A DNA stretch of 64,000 nt from Bugulina stolonifera (lineage: Eukaryota; Bryozoa; Gymnolaemata; Cheilostomatida; Bugulidae). Below are positions 30,763 to 44,054 of this stretch, in pieces (the first letter of the stretch is position 1; every line of letters starts with the position of its first letter). A program made the position numbers and the translations under genes. Below the pieces are notes generated by a model. It searched no databases and was not told the DNA's origin. It saw only the letters and a list, made by a program, of their open reading frames with translations. The DNA is taken from contig OW285188.1 of the NCBI GenBank assembly GCA_935421135.1, forward strand, positions 21,429,233 to 21,493,232, given 5' to 3'.

Positions 30763-33629
30763 TTAGTATCTGAATGGTATTTCTTTACTTGGCAGCCATT
30801 TTGCTAAGAATTCATCAAACATCTCATTCTCAGCTACTGTCAGGTGATTCTTCCAGTCTCCTATTTCACCTGTAAATATGTATATACAACTTATATACAC
30901 AACTTAATCAGTTATTGTTTCTGTCAGTATTGTTAATCAACACCCTAATATTATCATTGAATATTTCAACTTTGAATGTAGGAATGATAACTCCATGTTA
31001 AAGGAAATATTTACACAAACCATGAATTAGAATTCCTAGCAATATTGTTTATCATCACCAAGGCAATACTATATAGAGAGGTCTGCCTTTAGTAGGACTT
31101 TATATCAGCACTGACATTATTACAGTGTGAAGCAGAGTAATGGTACACCTACGCATATTATATGTACTAGTTTTCTACAGAATTCCCAGGTATATAGAGA
31201 ATGTGCTGGTATGTTAGAGTATAGCAGTTTCTTCCTACAGCTATCTTACATTAAACTAAAGAGAGCATCAGTACACAAGTTCTGTGTACACTATAGACAC
31301 AATATAACACTGTTATTGTACTCTACCTTTTCTATACAAGAGTTTGGCCAATTCTTTATGGTCCGTGCTTTTCACCACATCTTTGAACTAAAAGATTCAT
31401 TCAGAACATACATTTGTACTATCTTGTATGTTGCAATGTATCTACAAGTACAATGGTAGCCTAAGTCCCTCACACACATGCTCAGTTCAAGTATCACAGT
31501 TGATCCCAACCTACACTGTATCTACCAATTGGAGACTTAGAACCACTGACGATGACAAGTAGGGGGTGCATGTAACAGTCACCATGGACATGGTGAACCA
31601 TATGACCAACATAGCAGGAGTAATATCGGCAGTCATATACCTGCTCCTTCATCTCCTCATTGATCTGTAGGTTTGCTGTCTTTCCTTCTTTCATTTTCTT
31701 AAACGATGTTGCCTCCGCTATCTGTTGAACAAGTTCTGGACTTCGCTGAGTTCCCATAAACTCATTTAACTTCTGAATACTGGAGACAGGGTCCTAGTAA
31801 CATCACGAAACTAGCAAACTCTTTAATCATCACAAAATTCTATGAACGCTCACAATTTTGGCATACAATAATTAAGTTCATTGCATTATAAAGTTGCCAT
31901 CTCTGCTATATCTCTACACATAACAGTCTACTTTAGTTGAAAGAGAGAGGACAACTTCAGAGTAATTGTGTTTACTCAACATTATTCTTGCACTACTTGA
32001 TCTTTCTATCTAATGTTAGACTATTTTAAACTACTTTGCTGCAGAGCAGGTTAACAGATGCATATACAATGTATATACAAAACGCATATAGTGCAAGTAA
32101 TGCACATGTATATTTGTAGGGACTGAAATATTTTCATTCATTTCAGAAAGAACTGAGGCTATATTTACCGTTTTCATGTTTTCATAGTAGACTATCAACA
32201 GATTAGGGTCATCTCTGAGTGACCACATGTACTCGACGTAGTCAAAGTAGCTGCCATAAGGTAGTTCTTCATTGAACAGATACATCCTGAGATAATCTGA
32301 GAACGTGATCTTTGAAAACTCTTTCATAAAAGGCATACCACTGCACTAAAAATAGAATGAATGTAGACATGGTTATATACAGTAAATACTGCTAATGCAT
32401 TGTGCTTGATGTACATGGCATTGTATTGGTTCATTCTAGACTCTATGCTCTCTATATGAACATTTAGACTGGGGTCCCTGATGTTAATAACTAACTGTAG
32501 AATCTGCAGAGATCTGCACTACATGTAGATTGTAGGCAATCATAGAAATGCTATGTGTTTCTTGGCAAGTTTCTCTTTATATGAACAGAGAGCAATGGAG
32601 TGTTTCCTTGTATTAACTTCTTTAACTAAATTGTCTTCTCTATAATTGCTCTACATAAATCTAAACAACTGTATAGGATGAACTTTATACTCACCATTTT
32701 AGTATCATGGTAAAAGTAAGAGACGACCGTATCTTTGGGGTTCCTCAGTGCTACAAGTTGAAATCGCATAATTTGTGAAATAATTAATCTCTCCGTACAT
32801 GTAGTACAATGTAGGTCAGTGATTTTCTTAGTAAGGATAAAGTAATTAATGAAGTTATATACCAGAAGTAACAGAAGTGACCGATTCATTTGCTTACCTA
32901 AAACAGTTTTTCTTCCTCTGAACTCTTCGGGAAGGACATCAAGTCTGTAGTGAGTGTTGAGGACCCGAGGTGAAGGAAAGACAACTTCAGTTTTAGAAAG
33001 AGGGAACATGTCAATCATACAGGCAGCCTTACTGTCTGTGATGTAGTCAGCAGTACCTCTCACTAACATCATCATTATCTCCCACATGAAGTTTGTACCT
33101 AAAATATGGAAGTTGTGCTAGTTTAGAATTTTGAAAACAGCAGCTTTAAAACCTCCCAAAGGTCGAATCAGCAGCAAAAAACGTTCAACAAACATTCATC
33201 AGTAATAACTCATCTTGCTAACTTTTATATTTACATGTACTTACTTATTTATACATGTATTTACTTATTTACATGTACTTACTTATTTACATGTACCTAC
33301 TTATTTAGATGTATTTTACTTATTTACATGTACATGTACTTCTTAGTTTTTACTTACATACATTGTACATGTATATACACTGTACTTACAAGTATCTATA
33401 TTATGACTATTTAAATGTATTTACACATATATGAACTCTACTTACCATTTTTAGGGTATGTAGCCAGAAGGAAGTCTGTCTCATTCCATTTGTATTCCAG
33501 CATGTCCTTTTCAACTTGTTCATAAACTGTTGGAGCACCAACAATGAGAGCTGGTACTCGCACCTTTCCATCGTCACTAACGAAATATTTGTTGGTGGAA
33601 GCACCACTCATTGGATGTGAGATGTCCAT
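30763..33629 (-). CDS. SULT-D, cytosolic sulfotransferase (7 coding exons)
   Basis: Exons on minus: 33446-33629, 32898-33098, 32695-32750, 32169-32345, 31641-31793, 31327-31387, 30763-30869, giving 312 aa. All junctions are GT-AG with the family phases. TYPKNGT, catalytic His in NTHY, LRNPKDTVVS, RKGEIGDW and KNHLTVAENE are intact. Intron 5 is almost identical to that of SULT-C, yet exon 6 beside it differs in about half of its codons. Intron 1 contains an AAGTAAATAAGTACATG-type array (33225-33375). The promoter lies far upstream (35560-35626); intron 0 has been lengthened by insertions. Confidence 0.88.
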
Positions 33630-34327
33630 CGTCTGCAAACTGTTATGTTGATCTGTCAGCAGACAACGATAATAAATGCGTAAGCTAACTTAATGAGAAC
33701 TATCATAATATTTTAGTAACAGACAATAATATTGAAACTACAATTTGAGGATGACAATGTGGATAAGTCCATGCGATGCGACTTTCAAAGCTTCCAGGAG
33801 TTGCCCTATCTTGAAACAATTTGTGCCTCGAACTATGAAGCCTCATAGTTGCCTTTCCCTACTGAATGAACTTTTATAAAATTTTAACCTGGAAATCAGA
33901 TTTCAAAAATTGGCCCAATTTTGCAGTACGCAAATAATTTCGGTTTTGAAGAGTGTTGATGCTGCTACGAGAGTCTTACAACAGTAGTTTAGTGGTATGC
34001 AACTTGTATGATATTTATAGAATGCATGTGTGTATACATGTAGTATTTATGGACTTGCGATACAGTTTTACACAAATTTGAATCAGCAAAAAACCAGTAA
34101 TTTATATCGATTTTTAACGCAAACGAATGGCTGACATAGAAGAAAATGTTTACATAATTCTTACGTAGTCAGTGTTCGTCAGTAAAATTATTGGAGAAGT
34201 TGTCTTCTCCATTATATAAGGTGCAACCCAACTCAATTACCCCAACTATCAGCTGAGGAATGGGTAAGCCGTCAAGTAGGACGAGGAGAAAATAAATCAC
34301 ATCAGTTCCTAAAAATTCCGATGACGA

Positions 34328-34400
34328 CCAGTGGAATGACCAGTGGAATGACCAGTGGAATAACCAGTAGAATGACCAGTGGAATGACCAGTAGAATGAC
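34328..34400. repeat. 12-bp repeat GAATGACCAGTG in SULT-D intron 0
   Basis: Six to seven units, the expanded counterpart of 29340-29410. Confidence 0.85.
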
Positions 34401-34553
34401 TTTGGTTGATCCACCACAACCCATCAACAGTATGCTTCTACATAGTCATGTAGGTCATGGCAGGCCCAACACCAACAGTATAATATTTTCTACTATGAGG
34501 TTGTTAATACTGCCACAGCACATTCAACTTTTAATAATTATTGTTACTTTACA

Positions 34554-35372
34554 ATGTATTGTAATGGTTTCTGTGATTTGGTGCGGTCGTCCTTGGACGA
34601 CTATCGACCCAGAAATGAAGTGCCTATGAGTGGTAATAGGACTTCGCATTACATGAAAGATCGAGCGGTCTCAGTAGCCCAAATACTACCAAAGACGACC
34701 CATCTGATCTCAAGTCCGACCTTCAGACTATACAATGAAAGAGAGTAGTTCGACCTAGTAGGCGGTTCGCTAAGCGAATGACCTAGTAAAAGGAAGAGAA
34801 AGTCTCTGTATCAAGTATAGATGTGATGTGTCTTTATTGAAAGCCAAGTGTAGACTGAGACAATGAACAGTAAAACAGTGCCCTTTATATAGTATAAGGA
34901 CTTCCGGCCGACGTGACGTCGGGAAAAGACGACGTGTGGTCATCCGGAAGTTGCGCAACAAGATGGCCGCCGGAAGCCCGACGGCCGACCCAAAATAGGT
35001 CGGGTTCTACAAAAGTTGCTTATAATGGTCCAATTCATGTACAAAATGAATATCAATGGATTCTGAGAGGTCGGGCCTCTGTACATGGGTATAAAAGGCA
35101 TTAAAAGACTTAGTAATAATCATGTAACTATGTACAATAACATATAGTAAAATACATGAATAGGAAATGAGTATAAACACATGGAGACACGCATATAGAC
35201 GGTAATTAAGTAGTTTAAACATGCAATGCAGTTAGAGGTAAGTATACGAACACTAATTATGAGAATGTTAGTGTCAGGAGAGTAGCGCTGTAACAACTAC
35301 TAGGCACTTAAGGTGCGATGGAGCTTCGTCCGGGAGTTGGGGTCGTATACAAATGTCCTGTACCATCACAGT
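34554..35372 (-). mobile_element. About 0.8-kb insertion, possibly a solo LTR or similar element
   Basis: SULT-C has uninterrupted sequence here (ATTACTTT followed by ATTTATACTTTTATACC near 29579), so this block is an insertion. Read on minus it has TATAAAGGGCAC and a polyadenylation-like AATAAAGACAC. It shares TTGCGCAACAAGATGGCCG and a TCCGACC/GGTCGG region with the insertion at 41003-41815. Exact ends and target duplication were not resolved. Confidence 0.5.
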
Positions 35373-35559
35373 ATTTATACTTTTATACCATAAACTATAA
35401 ATTTCATATGATAAATGCATCACTAATGCAGATATACTGTATGGCTCCTAGTAACTAATACAGTAATAGCAATACACAGAACATTCCCTGTTGTTTCTAG
35501 TAGACTAACTTCTGTTATACTAGAAACACTAACAGCAGTGGGTTACTATCAGCTCTTAC

Positions 35560-35626
35560 CTGACTCTCTGATGGTGGACTCTGAAGGTAATAATGGTATA
35601 AGAATATGTGACAAGTTATTATATAC
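35560..35626 (-). promoter_or_regulatory. SULT-D promoter and non-coding exon 0
   Basis: Near-copy of the SULT-C block: TATATAATAA at about 35616-35625 and donor GAGTCAG/GTAAGA at 35560/35559. Intron 0 (35559-33633) is about 1.9 kb because of insertions. Confidence 0.55.
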
Positions 35627-36788
35627 TGGTACGACAATAGGCTGTATGTAAGCCTTACAAATAATGATTCAATAGTATTTCATACATGTATGTACAAAAA
35701 ATGTGGAGTTATGATGAAAGGTCATGTAACATTGACATCCTCATAATAAGCTGTGTGAAATGGAACCTTCTAGATTCTAAAACCTGGGAGTAAAGATGTT
35801 ATGCATATGCAATGCAGCTTGCGACTAGAAGAGTTTGGTATTGAAAAATGGCAAAACAAGTGGAAGTATGTGAGTAACTACACATTGCCTCATCATGGGC
35901 ACAGGTGGGCAAAGTGCAGTGCTACAGGCACATGCAAAAACAGGTCTAGAGGTAAAGTACAGCTCTATAGAGGTAGAGTTTCGCTCTAGAGGTATATGCA
36001 AACAACAGTTCTTAAGGGTAGAGTGCTGCTTTAAAGGTACATGTAAATCGTAAGGTGCAGCTTTAGAGGTAAAGTACAGCTCTACAGGTAAAGAACTCAT
36101 TGTGGGATGATTGTTAAAATGACTAAAATAATCTCTAAAAATCTAAGAATAATGAAGCTGATATGAAATCATTCTAGGCGGCCAACTCTCTGTTCTGTTT
36201 TGTGTATTGGATTCATGACAAATAATTAAGAGACCTAGACAGTATCATTCTGGTGGTAGTATGGCCATAATTAGAAGTTGTCTTCTCTCAATTTATCTTT
36301 GACCTTCTACTTAGGACCAATAGCTAATGACCAATAGCCTGGGAGTGCCCGCGTAGTACATGTAGGCTCTTGAAATAGTGCAAAGGTGAATTTACTCGGG
36401 AATAAAACAGGTTACTTGTAACCTAGAACATTCTAGGCTGGACTGTGGTACCATGAAAGATGTGTAGCTACATGTAAATGTAACTGTTTATTTTTTAATA
36501 GAGCAGTTTTATTGGACAACCAGTGACCATAAACAAACTCAAACAAAAGCTAGACACTTGTGAGACTAAAATATAAATATTACAGCCATGACATCAACAT
36601 GATAGAAGTGACAAGACAGGCTTCCATGGGCTATGGTTATTATGGTTTTCCAAGAACATGTGTTGCCATGATCACATTAAATTGCAATACATTACACATA
36701 CATTGCATTATCATTATTATGCTACAAGCTTCCAACCATATATAACTAAATACAATATATAATAACATACATGTATTAGATGATATCT
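35627..36788. other. Intergenic between SULT-D promoter and SULT-E 3' end
   Basis: No gene seen. 35900-36090 contains imperfect repeats of the form CTCTAGAGGTAAAGTACAGC. From about 36455 the sequence matches the 3' flank of SULT-F (from 47757), marking the start of the duplicated E unit. Confidence 0.5.
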
Positions 36789-39700
36789 CTAATTTTGGTA
36801 TCTGAATGGCATTTCTTTACTTGGCTGCCATTTTGCTAAGAATTCATCAAACATCTTATCCTCAGCTACTGTCAGATGATTCTTCCAGTCTCCTATTTCA
36901 CCTGTAAATATGTATATACAAATAAACTTATTGAACATACAAATGGTAATTGGGTACACAAATAGATGCTTCTCGTACTTGGAGCCTGGGCTTGATAAGA
37001 ACGAAGCATGAATTTAAAGTTGTCTTCTCTCTTTTGCCCATGATTATCATTAAAGGCGTGTTTATGCGTGTGTATGCGCTTCGTAGTCCCCCCTCCCCAC
37101 TGAGATTTCATGTCCTATTTATATAGGATCAATGTACAATGTCGTCACAAATTGTAATGCTACATGCTGTTTCATAGCATGACCATATTGCTGAGATTTG
37201 GTTACATTCCGAAGAGTTATCCAAAAGATCTCAATATAGAGAAATATTTCAAATAAAATAAAAAATAGTTACAACAGAAATAAAATTTGAGAGCTGAACA
37301 CTGAAATCTCATTGGCTAATAGATACATGTAGATAGATCAATGAAATGATGAGAAAGTGAGTGTCTTCATGGCCCCTTGCAGATAGAAATCTTAAAATGG
37401 CCGCTCAGCCTAGGCCAAAAGGGCTATTGACCTGAGATTCCGCTCAGTCAAAGAAAACCATCCCTAGCTCATCAGCACACCTGGGTTTCTTGCACGAAAA
37501 TATGGATTCTTCGTTTGACAGGAGTGAGCTGGACAATTCTTGAGCAGGTGTTAGTCTCTGCCTCAAGATTTGCTCACAAAAAAACTAAGTGTCTTTTAAT
37601 TTACTTTTTCAGTGAGTATCGGTGTATGTGTAATGGCTACATACTGAAAATGGCCTGGCGAGGTCAGCTTTGACTGGACACAGCTCTAACTCAAAACTAT
37701 TCTCCGAGATCTTGGTGAAGCTCCGAAAGAGATGCATTAAGTGCACCTTAAACACATTTATTTCTAGGGACGTTGTTAATTGTTATGTATGTAATGTAAT
37801 AAATTATAAAATGGTTCAGAATTGTAACACATACATGTATATAATATATATACATACCTTTTCTGTATGCCAGGTTACCAATATTTTTTTTAAATAGCCT
37901 CCCCAACTAAAAGAATACAAACTATGTAATAATTCTAATAAATACGCGACCCCTCAGAGACTGAGATGCATAGATTCAGGTCTACAGATAATAAAACTCT
38001 AATATAGTATTGTAGTCTAACAGCTTTTGAGTACCTGACACTACAATATTTACATCACCTTACATTATGTTGCGTTATCACTTATGTTGCGTTGCATTGT
38101 ATCACATTGCATTACCTTATCTTATCTTATATTATGTGATATTATACGTACTAGAATAACTACTAAGGTACATGCATAGGGACATGGGGATATTGCAGAT
38201 GTATATTTTATAAGATAAAGTTGTACAACTATGTAGCTTACCAGCTCCAACTCTTCTGGAGTACGGGTAATCATCAGTTTGGCAGCTTTCATTTTCTTAA
38301 ACATCGTTGCCTCTGCTATTTGTTGAACAAGTTCTGGACTTCTCTGAGTTCCCATAAACTCGTTCACCTTCTGAATACTGGAGACAGGGTCCTAGTAATG
38401 CATTATTAAGATATTTTATTATCATGTACATGTACATGTACATGTAGCTATATTTCAGTTTTTATTATGAAAATGCAACACATTGATTAGCCAACTGCCT
38501 AAAAGCTATCCCCAGCACTTGATCTAAACATAAAATAGTGCGCATATTTACCGTTTTCAGATCTTCAAAGTGTATGACTAGTACATTAGGGTCATCTCTG
38601 AGTGACCACATGTATTCTGTATAATCAAAGTAGCTGCCATACGGCCTATCATCACTAACAAGGTGAGATCTAAGGTAAGTTGAGAATGTCAGATCAAACT
38701 GTACATTACCTGTCGCCATCGCCTCCAACTGCAAAATATTGTGTAGAAATTTAGAGATACCCAGCTGTGCTAAGAACATTTATCTATACATAGTAATACT
38801 GTAATATGTACTGTAGTACGAATAATAATAATAATTTGCTAATGTAAATAATAACAGTAATGGTAATGCGAATATTAATCGTAGTAGTAATGGTAAGATA
38901 TCAGTTCTATTATGTTCTACTTATCTGCAGACGCACTATTTTAGCATGTCTGCAGATGGTGTTCAATAAGAATAATAACTGTATAAGCTAGTATATGTAC
39001 ATGCTCCACTCCAATACTTACTATTTTCTTGTCATGGTAGTAATTGGAAACAATAGAGTCCTTGGGATTGCGTATCACTAAAAGTATTATCAGTCATTTC
39101 TTTAACTCACAAATTCACAATGCAGGTAAATAATATACATGTACTGTATTTACAATTGTAGTAGTGTTCTCATTGGCACACGGAAGTACATGTAAATGGA
39201 AGGAGTCTTTACATGTACCTGGTATTAGTGAGTTAATCCGCAGAAATGAACATTATGGAGACAACTTTTGCTCTTCATTTACATTTAAACAACCTCAGTT
39301 TATCAAAAATGATAGTATCATACATGTACACTACTAGAATACATTTTGATTATATTAGTACTATACTCTAACAGACAGCACACTTTTAGATTAAATTACT
39401 ATTTTAATTGCACATAGGTTTGGTGGCTATTTGCTCACCTATAACAGTTTTCCTTCCTCTGAACTCTTTGGGAAGGACATCAGGTCTGTAGTGAGTGTAG
39501 AGGACACGAGGAGGTGATCTTGCAGGTGCTTGTGTCACAGGGAGTAAGTCAATCATACAGACTTCCTTGTTCTCACTGATGTAATCTGCAGAACCTCTAA
39601 GCAGCATGTTCATTATTTCCCACATGAAATGGGTACCTACAATGTAAATGTACATGGACTAACATTACGCCGTATGTAAACTATTAGTGCAGGGAAAAAT

Positions 39701-40362
39701 ATAACCAATAATCAGGCTAGAAATATGCTGTAGTAGTGAAACTACGGCACTAAATCTACAACAAAAAATCATTACTACCAGATACATGTATGTTATAGTG
39801 TAGCGAATACCTCTCAAATTTTTAATAAAACGGAGTTGTCTTCCTTTAAGTTTGTAAGTTGTTCTTTTTTACCCCAAACCCCAACCTCAACGCATAAACG
39901 TCTCCTAGCACACATTTAATAATTGCTAGTTCTTGAAACAGGAGCGTAGGTCGGTTTCACACTACTTATTTGCAAAATTATTTATGTCTTTATTAACTTG
40001 AGGCGTAATTGGTAATAATCAATGACAGGAGGGAGGTAAAAATAGCTGGAAACACTTCCAGGCAAAGTGAACACATGAGCTAACATTTCACACACTACTG
40101 TTACATACTGGAGTACGATAAAGTGCTAATAAACATATACACAGCTATGTTTATATATCATTCTACCATTCACTGACTAACTTACCATTCTTAGGGTATG
40201 TAGCCAATAGGAAATCTCCTTCACTCCATTTGTACTGGTTTATATGTTGTTGGACTTGATCAAAGACTTCTTTATTTAGAGCTAGAGCCGGCACTTTAAC
40301 CTTACCATCGTCACTTTGAAGTACTTGTTAGTAACAGACATCGGATGCTGAGGGATATCCAT
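36789..40362 (-). pseudogene. SULT-E, sulfotransferase copy with a frameshift in coding exon 1
   Basis: Exons on minus: 40186-40362, 39439-39636, 39022-39077, 38552-38728, 38242-38391, 37858-37906, 36789-36901. Exons 2-7 are open and carry catalytic His in YTHY, IRNPKDSIVS and RKGEIGDW; the protein would end FRYQN. Exon 1 is 7 bases shorter than in SULT-F: an in-frame loss of 6 plus one missing base in the TACTTCA(C)AAGT stretch near 40317. This puts the start codon out of frame with the TYPKNG loop, and no in-frame Met replaces it. Either the gene is newly inactive, a different start is used, or it is an assembly error. Splice sites all look functional. Confidence 0.75.
37360..37510 (-). mobile_element. 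Degraded MITE (family 2) in SULT-E intron 6
   Basis: Reverse-oriented relative of 10540-10808. Shared blocks include CCATCCCTAGCTCATC, AAAAGGGCTATTG and GTGTCTTC. Ends are not well preserved. Confidence 0.55.
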
Positions 40363-41002
40363 GTTCTACAAAGTCATCAACACAGTAGATTAGCACTTAC
40401 ATTCACTCGTGGACTGACATGTACACGGTACATACCCTAAACACAATTTAATGTATTGAACTAATAACTATACACATGCTCTAATGTATAAGATACATGG
40501 TGTAGGACTACTCATAAGGTAGATTTGTTTCTAGTTGACCAAAAGGCTAACTTCTTTTAAAAATCCAAAGTTGTCCTCTCTCTCTAAATTGAATAACATT
40601 CTACAGCTAGGTAATGATGTCCAATGTCAATATAGAATACAGTATACATGTAAGTGAACTGATATTAACACCATTCTAACTCCAACTATCTGAGTGATTT
40701 AATATACATCTAGAAGGGTAGCAACTGGCAAAATAAGCAGCATAAGCCCTCTTGTTGGTTCGGTCCAGCGGGAGAATCAAAGGAACGGAGGATGTGAAAT
40801 TCTAAGAGTAAATACATGTTTCATTCAGTGCCCATTACAATGAGTTTTCAGGTAGCCTTTGTTCTACTGGTAAAATTGAAGCAGGAAGTTTTATTTTTTG
40901 TTCATATTTGGTTGACGCCCAACCCAATTGGCTCAACACAAGCATAGACCTCAGTCTACATGTACATGTGTAGGCTACAAGTGCATGTAGTAGCATTGTA
41001 AT

Positions 41003-41815
41003 GTTTTGCTATGGGTTGCTCACACCGGTGCCAATATTAGCATGAGTGTGGGAAGTGCTTGGTAGTGGTAATGGGCTGCCAAGTTGTACTTCCACCATTA
41101 CAAAAAGAGTGAACAGTTATGTAAGCTCTTATTAGTGTTGTAGAGGACGTAGCCCAATACTTAGGCTCATTGAAGAGTCAAGGATCGACTAAGGTCCGAT
41201 GTTTATACTCATCAAGAGTGTGGTAAGAGTCTTATACGAGTGTGAGGACGAGCTTGGGCGCTAAAGTCCCAGAGGACCAAGGCTAGAGCTGCCTGCCTGC
41301 AAGAGTAAGACTCTATAGATTGAGTTAAGAGATGTTGCTTTATCAGAGCGCAATCAATAACTGACTAGCATAGAAAATTGTGCTGGCTTTTATGCTAATC
41401 TAGTTTCCGGTAAAAAGCCCGATATGGTATTGGGTGGGGACGATCAGGTACCGGCCCCGGAAATTGCGTAACAATATGGCTGAAATGCGTCCGAGGTCCG
41501 ACCTTAAAAGGGTCGGCCATGCACAAAAAGTGCTTACAATTATGTGAGAAAGATTATATATTAAAACCGTCATGATCCAAGACATCGGCCATTAATTATA
41601 AAATTATAATAGGCAAAAGACAGAATGAATTATGCATAATAATGTGACTTGTTACGCATAGAACAATAGTAAACAAGTACAACGAACATGATTGGTTGAT
41701 AAGAATAACATTATAGTAGGCAATGAATAAGTGCACATGCATTTGTGTATTATTGTCCATGCAGTATAGCTGATAGAATCTGCAGGCTAGATGAGCTGAA
41801 ACACCACAGTTATTA
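41003..41815 (-). mobile_element. About 0.8-kb insertion upstream of SULT-E, related to 34554-35372
   Basis: The SULT-F unit lacks this block (compare 51850-51870), so it is an insertion. It shares TTGCGTAACAATATGGC and a TCCGACC...GGTCGG segment with the element in SULT-D intron 0. Ends are uncertain. Confidence 0.5.
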
Positions 41816-41948
41816 CAATGTCATGTAGGTATTGATATTGTACATGCAGCTTACTTGGAGAATACCCTATTACCATTACAGTCAACTATGCAGTTTCATA
41901 TTTTAGTTTACAGTTGGGTATCACTAGTAGCTACAACTAACAACTTAC

Positions 41949-42030
41949 CTGAATGAAGTTGGAACTTGTATTGGTTATACATGTAGGTAGTGGCAGTGGT
42001 AGTGACCTTAATATTCACCCATCCATGTCT
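41949..42030 (-). promoter_or_regulatory. SULT-E non-coding exon 0
   Basis: On minus, a block conserved with SULT-F ends CATTCAG/GTAAGT at 41949/41948. No clear TATA box was seen. Confidence 0.45.
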
Positions 42031-43738
42031 GCAACCCCTCTGCTGGATCAGCTCATTTAAAGTACTACTGAAAACATGCTTTTTTATGTAGCAATTATGT
42101 TATATAGGTTTTTATCGGCCCATATATACAACAAAAAAATATATAACATGATCAGTTTGTTTGTTGTCTGCAAATGGAAAACACTGCAATCTCTCATTCT
42201 GCCATATTTAATTACAAAGGATGTGAAATTTGTTTACTCTGTATCTGTGGAAACAAAATGGAAGCTGTTACATAACAAAGCCTAGCCAATTAAATTAGTG
42301 TGGTTAAGTTGGCTGAAATTCCAGCATAGGTAGTGGGTGGTAATTAATGCCAGCAGTACCCAATATCTTCATCTAATCAGCTATTCCAAGTCTAGGTTTC
42401 AAACAGAAATTTGGATCTAGTTAATCACTGTGTATTTGGTAAAATTTTGCTTGTTACAACAGAATACCTCAGTTCTGCTACGTTTTCTTGTTTTATCTGA
42501 AGTTATTTCTACAGCATGTGGCCCCAAATGATGTATGCCAAATACAACTCTACATGGGCTTGAATAACTGTCGCATTACTCCTATCCCTCCAATGAAATA
42601 TTTGTTTGTATTACAATGTACATGTATGTACATTTTAATGTAATACAATGCATGCATGTTGTAATACATACTGATACTCTATTAGACCATAACACAGTAT
42701 AACGTTATTATACATGTAGTTATACTATATATACTATATATATCATATTATTATAGTCTATCTAGTATCTACTTTGTATTGTCACACAAGGACTGCTGTA
42801 TATCTGTACCTACATGTACATGATTTGTATTGATAAATAACATGGATTTTCATGGTTGAACATATTTATCATCTCAAACAAATCTTGAATGTACATGTAG
42901 GTTTATATAACAATTACTACACATATATTATATTGCCACTTGTAATCTAAATATTAAAATCATTTTGCATGTATACATGTAATAATAATATTATCTGCAA
43001 AAGTATTATATTACTACAACATAGCCATTGCCCTCAACTAGCTTTGGTCAGTAACTACAGGACTTTTTATCTTAATATCCTCACTTACAGCTTCCTCTGC
43101 TTGCTCTACTAGTCCCTGGTTATACTGTATTATTCAATGGCTAGCCATATTATTGAGAAAACCATAGCATTATAATACATGAGCCTAATAATTACAGAAA
43201 GCTCATAGCTGTGGGTTTGTAGTGTAAGTATGGGGCACCTGGTAACTCCCCTGTGCAGGACTATAATTAGAGAGCCAAGCTATGGGCCTTCACAGGTCAT
43301 ACAGGATGTGGGCAACACCCCTGTAACTTGGGACTTCCTTTTGCAGAACCCACTTTTCATGATAATTTTATATGCTTTCATATCCCAGCTCAAATTATAT
43401 TCAGAGTTTTAATAAAGTGAATATAGCAACCTGAGGGCTTAAAGTTTAGATATACCAAACAAAATATTATCATTTCTGTAGCCCTATAATGATGTGGGAC
43501 AATTTATTTGATTTATTTGATCATTATCTCATATTTCACTCATTCATAATATATGATTATATTGAATTCCTTCCATTGTAGCTGGAATTGCCCTATGTCG
43601 TGTAAAGTAATGTTCCATTTATTGCCCTTAGCACAATACAAAAGCAAGAATGATTAGCATTACACTACAATTTATTCTATTTTTGTTCACAGGTACAGCC
43701 ATGGTGAAGTGTGAGAAAGTTAAACCACGATATCTCTG
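42031..43738. other. Intergenic, no gene seen
   Basis: AT-rich. The last ~250 bp (from about 43485) match 52340-52545 beyond SULT-F, showing that the E/F duplication reaches this far. Confidence 0.5.
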
Positions 43739-43740
43739 TA

Positions 43741-44054
43741 AAGGTGCAAACACACGAGAGCGTTTTGGGGCGAGCGTTTTCTGGTCAAAGCGTCGAACGC
43801 TATGCCCTCGATAAACACACGGGGCGAACGAAGAGCGCGGCGATTTCCCTATTGGCCAATGACATGCCAGTATGTATTCACTTCGCGATAATCCACTTGT
43901 TTATGTTTACTAACTCCGTTTACCAGCCAATCAGTGTCGAGCGAATCGTCTCAATACTTCGGCAGGCTGAGCTTGAGCGTTTTGAGAGCGTTGGCACTCT
44001 GGCGATTCGCGAGCGTCAAATTCGTCCCAAAACGCTCTCGTGTGTTTGCACCTT
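43741..44054. mobile_element. TA-flanked 314-bp MITE with long termini (family 3)
   Basis: Ends AAGGTGCAAACACACGAGAG and CTCTCGTGTGTTTGCACCTT are perfect inverted repeats continuing into CGTTTTGGG, bounded by TA. The duplicated unit at about 52543 has the unfilled site (CTCTGTCATGCTAATG). The 120-codon plus frame across it is an artefact. Confidence 0.9.
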
